DNA of 64,000 nt from Cerina litoralis (GTDB lineage Bacteria > Bacteroidota > Bacteroidia > Flavobacteriales > Flavobacteriaceae): the NCBI GenBank assembly GCA_022008415.1, contig JAIRBC010000007.1, forward strand, positions 1-64,000, in the 5' to 3' direction. Shown piece by piece: positions 45,375 to 53,147 of the stretch; the stretch's first letter is position 1; each line of letters begins with the position of its first letter. Under the pieces are notes generated by a model. That model was given only the letters and a program-made list of their open reading frames with translations. It was not told the origin of the DNA and did not search any database. A program made the position numbers and the translations under genes.

Positions 45375-46097
45375 ATGTTAGTAGAAGTATGTGCCAATTC
45401 ATTGCAATCGGGTCTAAATGCCGAAAAGGCCGGGGCAGACCGGATTGAACTTTGTTCGGAACTGGGAGTGGGCGGGATAACGCCGTCCTTTGGCCTTTTA
45501 AAAAGCACCAGAGAGCAACTTTCCCTTCCTGTACATGTGCTGATCCGACCGAGAAGTGGGGACTTCACCTATTCCGACCTGGAGTTCGATACCATGAAAA
45601 ACGACATTCTACTTTGTGTGGAACTCGGTTTTGCCGGAGTTGTTTCGGGAGTGTTGAATTCAGATTTTACGTTAGACGTGGACCGAACCAAGGAATTACG
45701 GCAATTGGCAAGACCTCTTAAATTTACATTCCATCGAGCGTTCGATTGGGTGAAAGATCCCTTTGCAGCCCTGGCCCAACTAGAAGAAATGGGCGTAGAT
45801 TATATTCTGTCTTCCGGACAACAGCGCTCGGCCTTACAGGGGATTAAGCTGTTGGATCAATTGCATCGGACGAACCCCCGCTGCGCTATTATGCCGGGTG
45901 GTGGCATTAAAGAGGAGAATGCTCGGGAATTTATGAAAAGAGGATTTAAGGCCTTACACCTTACGGGTACCAAATTTCATAAAAAACTGGATAAAAAACC
46001 TGAAGTCCCTATGAATTCGATGAGATTCTTGGAAGAGGACGAAATAGCAGTGAGCGATGTTAAGAATATTCAAAATGTTATAAAAGGAGTTAAATAA
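45375..46097 (+). CDS. cutC: Copper homeostasis protein CutC
   Basis: A 240-residue TIM-barrel protein. The signature VEVCANSLQSGLNAEKAGAD at the N-terminus, LIRPRSGDFTYSDLE and GVDYILSSGQQRSALQG are typical of CutC. The role in copper handling is from the E. coli literature and is debated. It may be co-transcribed with the following phosphoesterase, but that gene has a -7 box of its own. Confidence 0.94.
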   Translation: MLVEVCANSLQSGLNAEKAGADRIELCSELGVGGITPSFGLLKSTREQLSLPVHVLIRPRSGDFTYSDLEFDTMKNDILLCVELGFAGVVSGVLNSDFTLDVDRTKELRQLARPLKFTFHRAFDWVKDPFAALAQLEEMGVDYILSSGQQRSALQGIKLLDQLHRTNPRCAIMPGGGIKEENAREFMKRGFKALHLTGTKFHKKLDKKPEVPMNSMRFLEEDEIAVSDVKNIQNVIKGVK

Positions 46098-46132
46098 AGT
46101 GTAAATGGGTCAATCCTGCGATTCGAAAAAAA

Positions 46133-46140
46133 TACCTTTG
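46133..46140 (+). promoter_or_regulatory. Candidate -7 promoter box (TACCTTTG)
   Basis: TACCTTTG fits TAnnTTTG and ends 13 nt before the ATG at 46154, so the leader would be very short. No clear -33 TTTG was found. Confidence 0.45.
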
Positions 46141-46153
46141 TAAAAAAGCAGCT

Positions 46154-47383
46154 ATGCTACGTTGGATTATATTTCTTATTGTTTATTTTGTATTGGGCCT
46201 CTATACCCTTCAGGCCTTAAAAACCATATCCAGGTATCCTTGGGTATATTACATTTTTATGGCCATTGCGCTTTTGGTAGTGGGCAACTTTATCTATCAG
46301 TTTACCCTGGGAGAGACGCCAGGCAGGGTATTGAGCCGACCCAAGAGCTACGCCTTTGGATTTCTGATCACTATGATGGTGTTTGAGATGGTCACCATTC
46401 TTTTTCTTTTTTCTGAAGACTTATTTCGATTGGTTTCGGCCACATACTCCAATTTTTTTGGTGCGTCCAAAGAATTTACCTTTCCCCAAAGAAGGAGGTT
46501 TCTAAGTACAATTGCCTTGGGTATAGCTGCAATACCATTCGGCGCCCTACTTTATGGGATGTATAAGGGAAAATATAATTTTAAAGTCCTCAAGTACACC
46601 CTGGAATTCGATGATCTGCCAGACGCATTTGATGGCTATAGAATTACCCAGATATCCGATGTTCACAGTGGAAGTTTTGACAATCGTGACAAGATCGAGT
46701 ATGCCGTGGAACTCATCAATAGACAAGAGAGCGACGTATTGCTCTTTACAGGGGATATGGTGAATAACATGGCGGTGGAAATGGATCCTTGGGCCGATCT
46801 TTTTTCGACATTGGATGCCACGGACGGTAAATATTCTATTCTTGGCAACCATGATTACGGGGACTATGTAGAATGGGAAACAGAGGAAGCCAAGGAAAAG
46901 AATCTAGAGGATTTAAAAAAATTACAGAAAGACATCGGTTTTGATCTTTTGCTGAACGAAAGTCGATTTTTACAAAAAGGGAAGGATCGTATCGCTCTGG
47001 TGGGCGTTGAGAATTGGGGCAAGGGAGGTTTTAAAAATGCGGGCGACCTAAAGAAGGCGGCGGAAAAGGTTTCCCAGGACGATTTTAAAATATTGATGAG
47101 CCATGACCCTACTCATTGGGAGGAAAAGGTGCTATCCGATGATTACCATTACCACCTTACACTTAGCGGGCATACGCATGGTATGCAGTTTGGAATCGAG
47201 ATTCCTGGGTGGGTAAAATGGAGTCCGGCAAAATGGAGGTACAAGCACTGGGCTGGTATCTATAGTGAGAAAGGAGCGTATATTAACGTGAATAGGGGCT
47301 TTGGGTTTTTGGGGTATCCTGGCAGAGTAGGAATATGGCCGGAAATCACCGTAATAACGCTTAAAAAGAAGTCCTTGGTTTGA
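46154..47383 (+). CDS. Membrane-anchored metallophosphoesterase
   Basis: A 409-residue protein. About four membrane helices in residues 1-140 are followed by a calcineurin-like phosphoesterase domain facing the cytoplasm or periplasm. Metal motifs are in order: QISDVHSGSFDNRD (DxH), FTGDMVNN (GDxx), LGNHDYGDY (GNHD) and LSGHTHGMQFG (GHTH). Similar proteins of the YkuE/YaeI type act on lipid-linked substrates such as UDP-diacylglucosamine, but the substrate here is not known. It follows cutC by 56 nt. Confidence 0.93.
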   Translation: MLRWIIFLIVYFVLGLYTLQALKTISRYPWVYYIFMAIALLVVGNFIYQFTLGETPGRVLSRPKSYAFGFLITMMVFEMVTILFLFSEDLFRLVSATYSNFFGASKEFTFPQRRRFLSTIALGIAAIPFGALLYGMYKGKYNFKVLKYTLEFDDLPDAFDGYRITQISDVHSGSFDNRDKIEYAVELINRQESDVLLFTGDMVNNMAVEMDPWADLFSTLDATDGKYSILGNHDYGDYVEWETEEAKEKNLEDLKKLQKDIGFDLLLNESRFLQKGKDRIALVGVENWGKGGFKNAGDLKKAAEKVSQDDFKILMSHDPTHWEEKVLSDDYHYHLTLSGHTHGMQFGIEIPGWVKWSPAKWRYKHWAGIYSEKGAYINVNRGFGFLGYPGRVGIWPEITVITLKKKSLV

Positions 47384-47443
47384 TTTTAACCTTTAGGTCG
47401 GTCAGAAAAAAGAGCGCATAGCCAGTCTTTTAACATTTTTTAC

Positions 47444-47451
47444 TACTTTTG
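47444..47451 (+). promoter_or_regulatory. Candidate -7 promoter box (TACTTTTG)
   Basis: TACTTTTG fits TAnnTTTG, 35 nt before the ATG at 47486. The -33 element is weak. Confidence 0.4.
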
Positions 47452-47485
47452 ATTCAAGACGAGTTTTTAACCCAACGTTGTATAT

Positions 47486-47782
47486 ATGTCTAAATTTGGT
47501 GAACTTATAGATTTAAACGTCCCAGTATTGCTCGATTTTTATGCGGAATGGAACGAGCAATCAACTGCGATGCATCCTGTTCTTAGAGATGTAGCTGCGG
47601 CTTTGGGGGACAAGGGCAAGGTTATAAAAATAGATGTAGACAAAAACAGAGAGCTTTCAAATGCCTTAAGGGTGAAAGGGTTGCCCACTTTGATGATCTA
47701 TAAAAAAGGCGAAATGGTGTGGCGCCAAAGCGGGGAACAAGATGCAAATACCCTTATAGGTATTCTTAACGAGTACGTTTGA
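47486..47782 (+). CDS. Thioredoxin-fold protein without active-site cysteines
   Basis: A 98-residue single-domain thioredoxin fold. The segment VLLDFYAEWNEQSTAMHPVL lines up with the thioredoxin WCGPC region, but both cysteines are gone (WNEQST) and none occurs elsewhere in the protein. The cis-Pro loop is kept (VKGLPTLMIYKKG), as are the final helix and the overall length. It therefore cannot do thiol-disulfide exchange; binding or a scaffold role is more likely. It is transcribed alone. Confidence 0.88.
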   Translation: MSKFGELIDLNVPVLLDFYAEWNEQSTAMHPVLRDVAAALGDKGKVIKIDVDKNRELSNALRVKGLPTLMIYKKGEMVWRQSGEQDANTLIGILNEYV

Positions 47783-47964
47783 TATCCAAACTCAAATGTC
47801 AGATTCGAGCTCAACCGGTTTTCGCTGTTTTTTTTGGACTCAAAATAGCTAACGTTAGGCACTGGTGGACATGTGCAAACGGTTTTTGAGTCAAAATTAC
47901 TTGTCGGATAATCCTGCTACCAAGGTAAATCCCCCCTGCAAACCATTCGCTTCCTTATTTTTTT

Positions 47965-48000
47965 GTACTTGAGTTTGAGCTTGATACTTGAGTTCGAATT
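47965..48000. repeat. Short intergenic repeat, copy 2
   Basis: tacttgagtttgagcttg followed by gatacttgagttcgaatt is an imperfect reverse-complement relative of the element between hutI and hutU. A further similar string, caaactcaaatgtcagattc, sits at 47784-47804. It lies at the 3' end of the GT117 gene. Confidence 0.3.
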
Positions 48001-51000
48001 TATTTTACAGGTACCGGTTCCGTACTATCCAGTGCCTCTTCTGTTTTTGTGTTATCCAGCATAATGGAATCCACCACATCGGGATTTTCTTCTGGCATAG
48101 GAGGAATAACACTTGGGTCCACATCCTCTTTCTTGTAAAAGTGGCTAAACTTATCTATGTACTCATTAAAGATCAAGGTTTCCTTCTCAGCGGTTTCCTG
48201 GTCTTTGTTATCTACCAATATGTCTATATTTCTGCGATACCCTTGCATGGCATCCAATATATCGTCCAGTCTTGTGTACTGTTCATCTAGCGGTATTCCG
48301 GCATAGTAGTCTAACCTTTCCTGGTATTTCTTCTTGAGTTTTTGAAATAGATTCCTCGCTTTTTGGGTTTCCCCTACCTTGTAATAGCCATCTACAAAGG
48401 GTTCCACAAAGGCGTAATACCCAAACCGCTCTACGGGCATATTTTTCATGGCGATATCTATGACGTCCTTGGCCTTGTCGATTTTGTTTTCCGCAATAAG
48501 GGTCTCGGTTAAACGAGCCATATTCCCCCTAAAGGAAAGACTTTGAGAACGTGTTTGTGGATCCAAATAAATATCTGGGTCACCAGAATTTCCCCACTCC
48601 CATTTCTTGACGATCTCGTACATCAGGTCTCCATCAATGCGCCCCATTTCGTAAGGGCTTTTATTTTGGGTCTTAATTGGAACCAGTTTGTAGACCAATC
48701 CATCTAGCTGCAAATAATCCTTCATCCAAATGTATTCCGCATTGTCAAAACTACCACCAGAAAAGTAGATTGGGCGCTTCCAGTCGTTGTTGGCAATTAT
48801 ATCCAACATCATCATTCTATTCTTGGGCAATGCACTTTGGGGTAGATCTATATCGATATAATCTACGATAAGAGCGGAGTCTTTTTCTTTTACAAGACCG
48901 CTTTCCAATACATTTTTTTTATTGACCGGGATGCGGATCTTATTGGTGGGATAATAAACAAGATCCAGGGTGCTTTCCGGATATTCACTTATGTCCCCGC
49001 CCTGTTTCTGGATAAGCGATCGGAACTTGGTTTGGGGCTTATCGCTGCCTACCCAATCCATAAAATCCTTAATATTCCACCGGTTATCGGTAATCTTTTG
49101 GTAATAAATGGCATCCCTAGTTCCCCATCGGTACTTGTCATGTGTCAACTGCGAAGGAATGGGGTCGCTGGTATAAGCCTTTCGCTTCATTTGGTCAATG
49201 TACCAATCCGTCGCAAATAAGCTTGTATTCACAATTCTGGTATCGGTTCGGTATCCTTCTATTTCCTGGACATACCAAAGTGGGAAGGTGTCATTATCGC
49301 CAATGGTAAAGAGGATGGCCCCCGCATTTTCTTGGGTAGACATCAAATAATCCTTGGCAATTGCCGTGGTGGTAAAACGGTTGGATCTGTCATGGTCGTC
49401 CCAGTTTTGATACCCCATGACCACGGGAACGGCCAAAAAGCAGATGAGGGTTACCGCCGGGGCCAATATTTTCGGTGAAACCAATTTTTTGAATTCATCG
49501 AACAGTCCATAGACCCCCATGCCTATCCATACCGAGAATAGGTAAAACGAGCCTACTAGGGAATAGTCCCTTTCTCTGGGTTGAAAGATCCCGGGATTGG
49601 TATAAAACTGGATGGCTATACCGGTAAAAAGGAAGAATACCAGAAGTACCCAAAATTGTTTGGGGTCTTTTTTTATTTGGAATAAAAGCCCTACGATGCC
49701 CAAAATAAGGGGTAAAAAGAAATAGGTGTTCCTTCCTTTGTTGTCCAATACGTCGCTGGGTAAATTATCTTGACTTCCCAATCGCATACTGTCCACAAAA
49801 TTGATCCCGCTTAGCCAGTTGCCATGATTGTCGTATTTGCCTTGTATATCGTCCTGTTTGCCGACAAAATTCCACATAAAATAGCGCCAATACATATAGC
49901 CAAACTGAAATTGGAACATGTATTTTATATTTTGCCACACCGTGGGAGGTTCAACTTCTATATAATCGCTGAATTCCCGTAAAAATTTAATATATTGGTT
50001 AGCGCCAATCTCTCCTTTGGCGAAACCTTCCCTAAATTGGTTTACCGCATTTCGCAAGTCTTCGTTGGACTGGTATTCCCCTTTGATCTTAAATTCCAAA
50101 GGATCAAAATATTTGATGTAGTTTTCCGCGTTCTGCTCGCTCCACATGCGCGGCAAGAGGCCAACGTGTTTGGGATCGGGACCTGGAATGGCGTTTTCGT
50201 AATGGTTGACGATTATATATTTGCCGTGTTTTTCATCCTTTTCATATTTGGGCTCGTCATCTTTCTCCGGTCCGTTTGGTGCAAACATCGAAGAATAATA
50301 GGCTCCATATACCGGGCTATCGACACCGGGATATTGTTCCCTGTTGTAGTACGCAAGTAGCGACCGGGCGTCGGATGGGTCGTTCTCGTTGATTATCGTA
50401 TCGGCATTAGCACGGATGGGAAGCATAATCCAAGAGGAAAACCCAAGGAACAGAAACATAAGGCATAGCACAAAAGTGTTGGCGATTCTGTAATCGTGTT
50501 TTCGGGTATAGTTCAACCCGTAGGCAATGACACCGATAAAAATAAGCCCCATGATTACAGTACCAGAATTAAACGGCAAACCAAAGTTATTTACAAAAAA
50601 TACTTCGCTCCAGCCAAACAATTTGAGTACGTAGGTCAACGAAAATTTATAGACCAACATCAAGACTGCGATGACCAATATATTGGCGACAAGGAAGTTC
50701 TTTACGGTGGTGGTCTTGTAGCGCTTAAAATAATAGAGCAGGCCTATGGAAGGAATCGCCAGGAAACCCATAAATTGTATACCGAAAGTAAGGCCTACTA
50801 CATAGGCGATAAGTACCAGCCATCGATTGCCGCGTGGACTGTCTAGATTATCGGTCCACCTAATTCCCAACCACAACAAGAGTGCCATAATACAACTGGC
50901 CGAGGCGTAGACCTCGGTCTCAACGGCATTAAACCAAAAACTATCGCTATAGGTAAAGGCCAGGGATCCAACCAACCCACTTCCTAGAACGGCAAGTGCT

Positions 51001-51350
51001 TTATTGTTGGTCAAGTCCCCATCTTTTGCGATTAATTTTTGCATCAGATTGGTAATCGTCCAAAAGAGAAAAAGAATGGTGAAGGCACTGGAGACCCCAG
51101 ATACATCATTGACCAATTTGGCTACGTGTTCCGGCGCGGAGGCGAACATGGCAAAAAAGGCCCCGATCATTTGTAACAAGGGTGCTCCGGGGGGGTGCCC
51201 CACCTGTAATTTTGCCGAAGTCGCTATATATTCGCCCGCATCCCAAAAACTTCCGGTGGGCTCAACTGTTATGGCATATGTAATGAGTGCAATTAAGAAA
51301 ACGGTCCATCCTAGAAAGGTGTCCCATTTCTCGAAGTTCTTTGAAAACAT
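48000..51350 (-). CDS. DUF2723 (GT117-type) integral membrane protein
   Basis: A 1116-residue protein with about ten membrane helices in two blocks (about residues 12-310 and 540-650). It has the DUF2723 hallmark near the N-terminus: VEPTGSFWDAGEYIATSAKL and QVGHPPGAPLLQMIGAFFA. The motif DAGEYI contains the acidic pair typical of GT-C glycosyltransferases. The C-terminal third is soluble and helical with a TPR-like ending. The family resembles protein O-mannosyltransferases and TMEM260. It may glycosylate exported proteins, which is known to happen in Bacteroidota, but the acceptor is not shown. Confidence 0.9.
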   Translation of the reverse strand: MFSKNFEKWDTFLGWTVFLIALITYAITVEPTGSFWDAGEYIATSAKLQVGHPPGAPLLQMIGAFFAMFASAPEHVAKLVNDVSGVSSAFTILFLFWTITNLMQKLIAKDGDLTNNKALAVLGSGLVGSLAFTYSDSFWFNAVETEVYASASCIMALLLWLGIRWTDNLDSPRGNRWLVLIAYVVGLTFGIQFMGFLAIPSIGLLYYFKRYKTTTVKNFLVANILVIAVLMLVYKFSLTYVLKLFGWSEVFFVNNFGLPFNSGTVIMGLIFIGVIAYGLNYTRKHDYRIANTFVLCLMFLFLGFSSWIMLPIRANADTIINENDPSDARSLLAYYNREQYPGVDSPVYGAYYSSMFAPNGPEKDDEPKYEKDEKHGKYIIVNHYENAIPGPDPKHVGLLPRMWSEQNAENYIKYFDPLEFKIKGEYQSNEDLRNAVNQFREGFAKGEIGANQYIKFLREFSDYIEVEPPTVWQNIKYMFQFQFGYMYWRYFMWNFVGKQDDIQGKYDNHGNWLSGINFVDSMRLGSQDNLPSDVLDNKGRNTYFFLPLILGIVGLLFQIKKDPKQFWVLLVFFLFTGIAIQFYTNPGIFQPRERDYSLVGSFYLFSVWIGMGVYGLFDEFKKLVSPKILAPAVTLICFLAVPVVMGYQNWDDHDRSNRFTTTAIAKDYLMSTQENAGAILFTIGDNDTFPLWYVQEIEGYRTDTRIVNTSLFATDWYIDQMKRKAYTSDPIPSQLTHDKYRWGTRDAIYYQKITDNRWNIKDFMDWVGSDKPQTKFRSLIQKQGGDISEYPESTLDLVYYPTNKIRIPVNKKNVLESGLVKEKDSALIVDYIDIDLPQSALPKNRMMMLDIIANNDWKRPIYFSGGSFDNAEYIWMKDYLQLDGLVYKLVPIKTQNKSPYEMGRIDGDLMYEIVKKWEWGNSGDPDIYLDPQTRSQSLSFRGNMARLTETLIAENKIDKAKDVIDIAMKNMPVERFGYYAFVEPFVDGYYKVGETQKARNLFQKLKKKYQERLDYYAGIPLDEQYTRLDDILDAMQGYRRNIDILVDNKDQETAEKETLIFNEYIDKFSHFYKKEDVDPSVIPPMPEENPDVVDSIMLDNTKTEEALDSTEPVPVK

Positions 51351-51520
51351 GTACGATGAGGTTTACCTATGGGGGCGAATTTACTAATTTAAATAGATAT
51401 GGCCCCCAATTTTTACTAAACCTTAAGGTTATTGATATCAGCACAATTTTTCTTAATCCCAAATTTATGGAACGATACCTTTATAAATGGCCTGGAAATT
51501 AATACAGGGGCGTTAAGCGC

Positions 51521-52039
51521 TTATTTTTTCGGGGCATCTGAATTGTACTGATCTATGACGCCATTGCCCAGTTTTTGGAATTCTTCATTGCCGACCATTT
51601 CACGTACTTTTACAGGGTCAAAATTTCCTTTGAAATAAAGGAAAGAACCATTTTTACCGTTGTTGTTGTACATTAAGATCTCTTTTACCGCATTTTTCTT
51701 TTCGCGCAAGGAGATAACATGGCGGTTTAGGCCGTCGTTTTTACGATATACCTCAATAAAGGAATTTCCGGTAATGCCTTCCATCTGTCTGTTCAGGTAT
51801 TCGGCACGTTCCGGTGTTGTGCTGGGAAACTGCATATATCGCAGATCCTTGGTGTTGCCGATCAGGGAATTCATTTCGGGAGATAGATTACCAACCAGTG
51901 ACAACATAAACCGGGGCACCCTCAACGCCGTCACATGATCGTCATTTTTATGTGCGTTGTAAAAAGTGTCTATGGAATTATAGGAGGAACAGGAGTTTAT
52001 TAAGACCAATAGAAATAGCAATGAAGTTTTTTTTGGCAT
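51521..52039 (-). CDS. DUF4252 lipoprotein
   Basis: A 172-residue lipoprotein (LLFLLVLINSCSSYN, lipidated Cys at about 17). The DUF4252 domain covers the rest, with VTALRVPRFMLSLVGNLSPE and IGNTKDLRYMQFPST typical of the family. Members are small envelope proteins of unknown role. It is upstream of the GT117 gene on the same strand, with 170 nt between. Confidence 0.88.
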   Translation of the reverse strand: MPKKTSLLFLLVLINSCSSYNSIDTFYNAHKNDDHVTALRVPRFMLSLVGNLSPEMNSLIGNTKDLRYMQFPSTTPERAEYLNRQMEGITGNSFIEVYRKNDGLNRHVISLREKKNAVKEILMYNNNGKNGSFLYFKGNFDPVKVREMVGNEEFQKLGNGVIDQYNSDAPKK

Positions 52040-52160
52040 AAGCCTGTTTAAATAATTTAATTGAACACAATACGGGTCTAAGATAATGAATATTTCTTCG
52101 GGTTTACCACGGGAAGCCCCGCACCTTCCCTGCTATTTTTTGATATTGTGATTAAAAATG

Positions 52161-52191
52161 TTTGTGCAACTAAAACTTTGTTTTAAATTTG
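52161..52191 (+). promoter_or_regulatory. Promoter of tRNA-Gln
   Basis: TTTG (52161-52164), a 19-nt spacer and TAAATTTG (52184-52191) match the Bacteroidetes promoter. The tRNA begins 18 nt past the -7 box. Confidence 0.75.
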
Positions 52192-52209
52192 CACGCTCTA
52201 AAGCCGTAT

Positions 52210-52281
52210 TGGCCTATGGTGTAATTGGCAACACAGCTGGTTTTGGTCCAGTCGTTCTAGGTTCGAGTCCTAGTAGGCCAA
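52210..52281 (+). tRNA. tRNA-Gln (anticodon UUG)
   Basis: A full cloverleaf: 7-bp acceptor tggccta/taggcca, D-arm around gtaattggcaacac, anticodon loop ttttggt with TTG at positions 34-36, and T-arm ctaggttcgagtcctag. The discriminator base is A and CCA is not encoded. A terminator follows. Confidence 0.97.
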
Positions 52282-52285
52282 CTGT

Positions 52286-52325
52286 AAAATCCCTTGATTT
52301 CATTGAAGTCAGGGGATTTTTGTTT
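52286..52325 (+). terminator. Intrinsic terminator after tRNA-Gln
   Basis: The arms aaaatcccttga and tcaggggatttt pair over 12 bp with one wobble, followed by tgtttt. It begins 4 nt past the tRNA. Confidence 0.8.
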
Positions 52326-52330
52326 TCTTG

Positions 52331-52349
52331 GGTACAACATAGGTACAAC
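52331..52349. repeat. Tandem ggtacaac repeat beside tRNA-Gln, possible attachment site
   Basis: The 8-mer ggtacaac occurs twice, 11 nt apart (52331-52338 and 52342-52349), just past the tRNA terminator. tRNA 3' ends are usual integration sites. The DNA beyond is decayed and lower in coding content. This is suggestive only; no integrase gene is visible. Confidence 0.35.
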
Positions 52350-53147
52350 AAATGGGGTTTTTGCTAAATATTAATACTCTTTTGAAGATTACCTGTTCGT
52401 TCACATTCTCAATTGAATACGACCAGAGTTTTCAATGAATGAATTGGTTCATTACTTAAAGGTCACAGATTCAGTAGAGTGAAGGAAGAGTTCTGAAATA
52501 TGGGGTCTTTTAATTAAGTAGTATCGATAGAGTAAACTACAGAGTTGTTGATACGAGTATTTAATTATCGGTTTTATCCTATTATCATAAACAATCAATG
52601 CAAGTCGTTTGCCTTCAGGTAGAGGCTTTCAATGCTTTATTTGACAAGAACTATTGTCTCTATACCAAGAAGCTGAAATCAATGTTGAACATAAACTTGG
52701 GCCAAGGGAAGTTGGTCTGGTTGAAATAGTTTCGTCCTCTTATTTTGGCAAAGAAAGAATGGTTGTTAGTTTGTCATGTGCCAGAGGCAAATTTATAAAT
52801 TGCTCATGGTACAAATTATATTGATTTCAAAAAGAACGATAAAACTCTTTTAGAAACTCGCGTTCTCCCTTCCCCTATTTGGCTTTAAGCACAAGCATTT
52901 TTTGGGCGAAAAAGATCATAATGCTGCCATAGTGCAAATAAAGGAATCTTTGAATTACTTTTTGATAAAATACTGACATTGCAAATCAAAGATACAAATA
53001 ATCCTCAATAGTGTATTGCCTCCTAACCTTATAGAAAGACACCTTTTTCTACTTTTGGATATGACCCAAGGAATTGATACCTTCCTATTTCATAGCATAA
53101 AGTTGAAAAATATCCAAACCTTAGATTGTAAACCGGGCTATTAAATT
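52350..53147. other. Decayed AT-rich region between tRNA-Gln and the PLP gene
   Basis: About 0.8 kb with no open frame above 60 codons. Several short frames look protein-like but are cut by stops (see 52598-52729; also a 50-codon frame around 52660-52820 containing INVEHKLGPREVGLVEIVSS). This looks like the remains of a lost mobile element or island. Confidence 0.5.
52598..52729 (+). pseudogene. Possible N-terminal remnant of a Bacteroidota HTH/excisionase gene
   Basis: A 43-codon frame starts MQVVCLQVEAFNALFDKNY. That pattern resembles the start of small helix-turn-helix (excisionase-like) proteins of Bacteroidota mobile elements as I remember them. The HTH part that should follow is missing. 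It sits about 0.3 kb from the tRNA. Confidence 0.25.
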
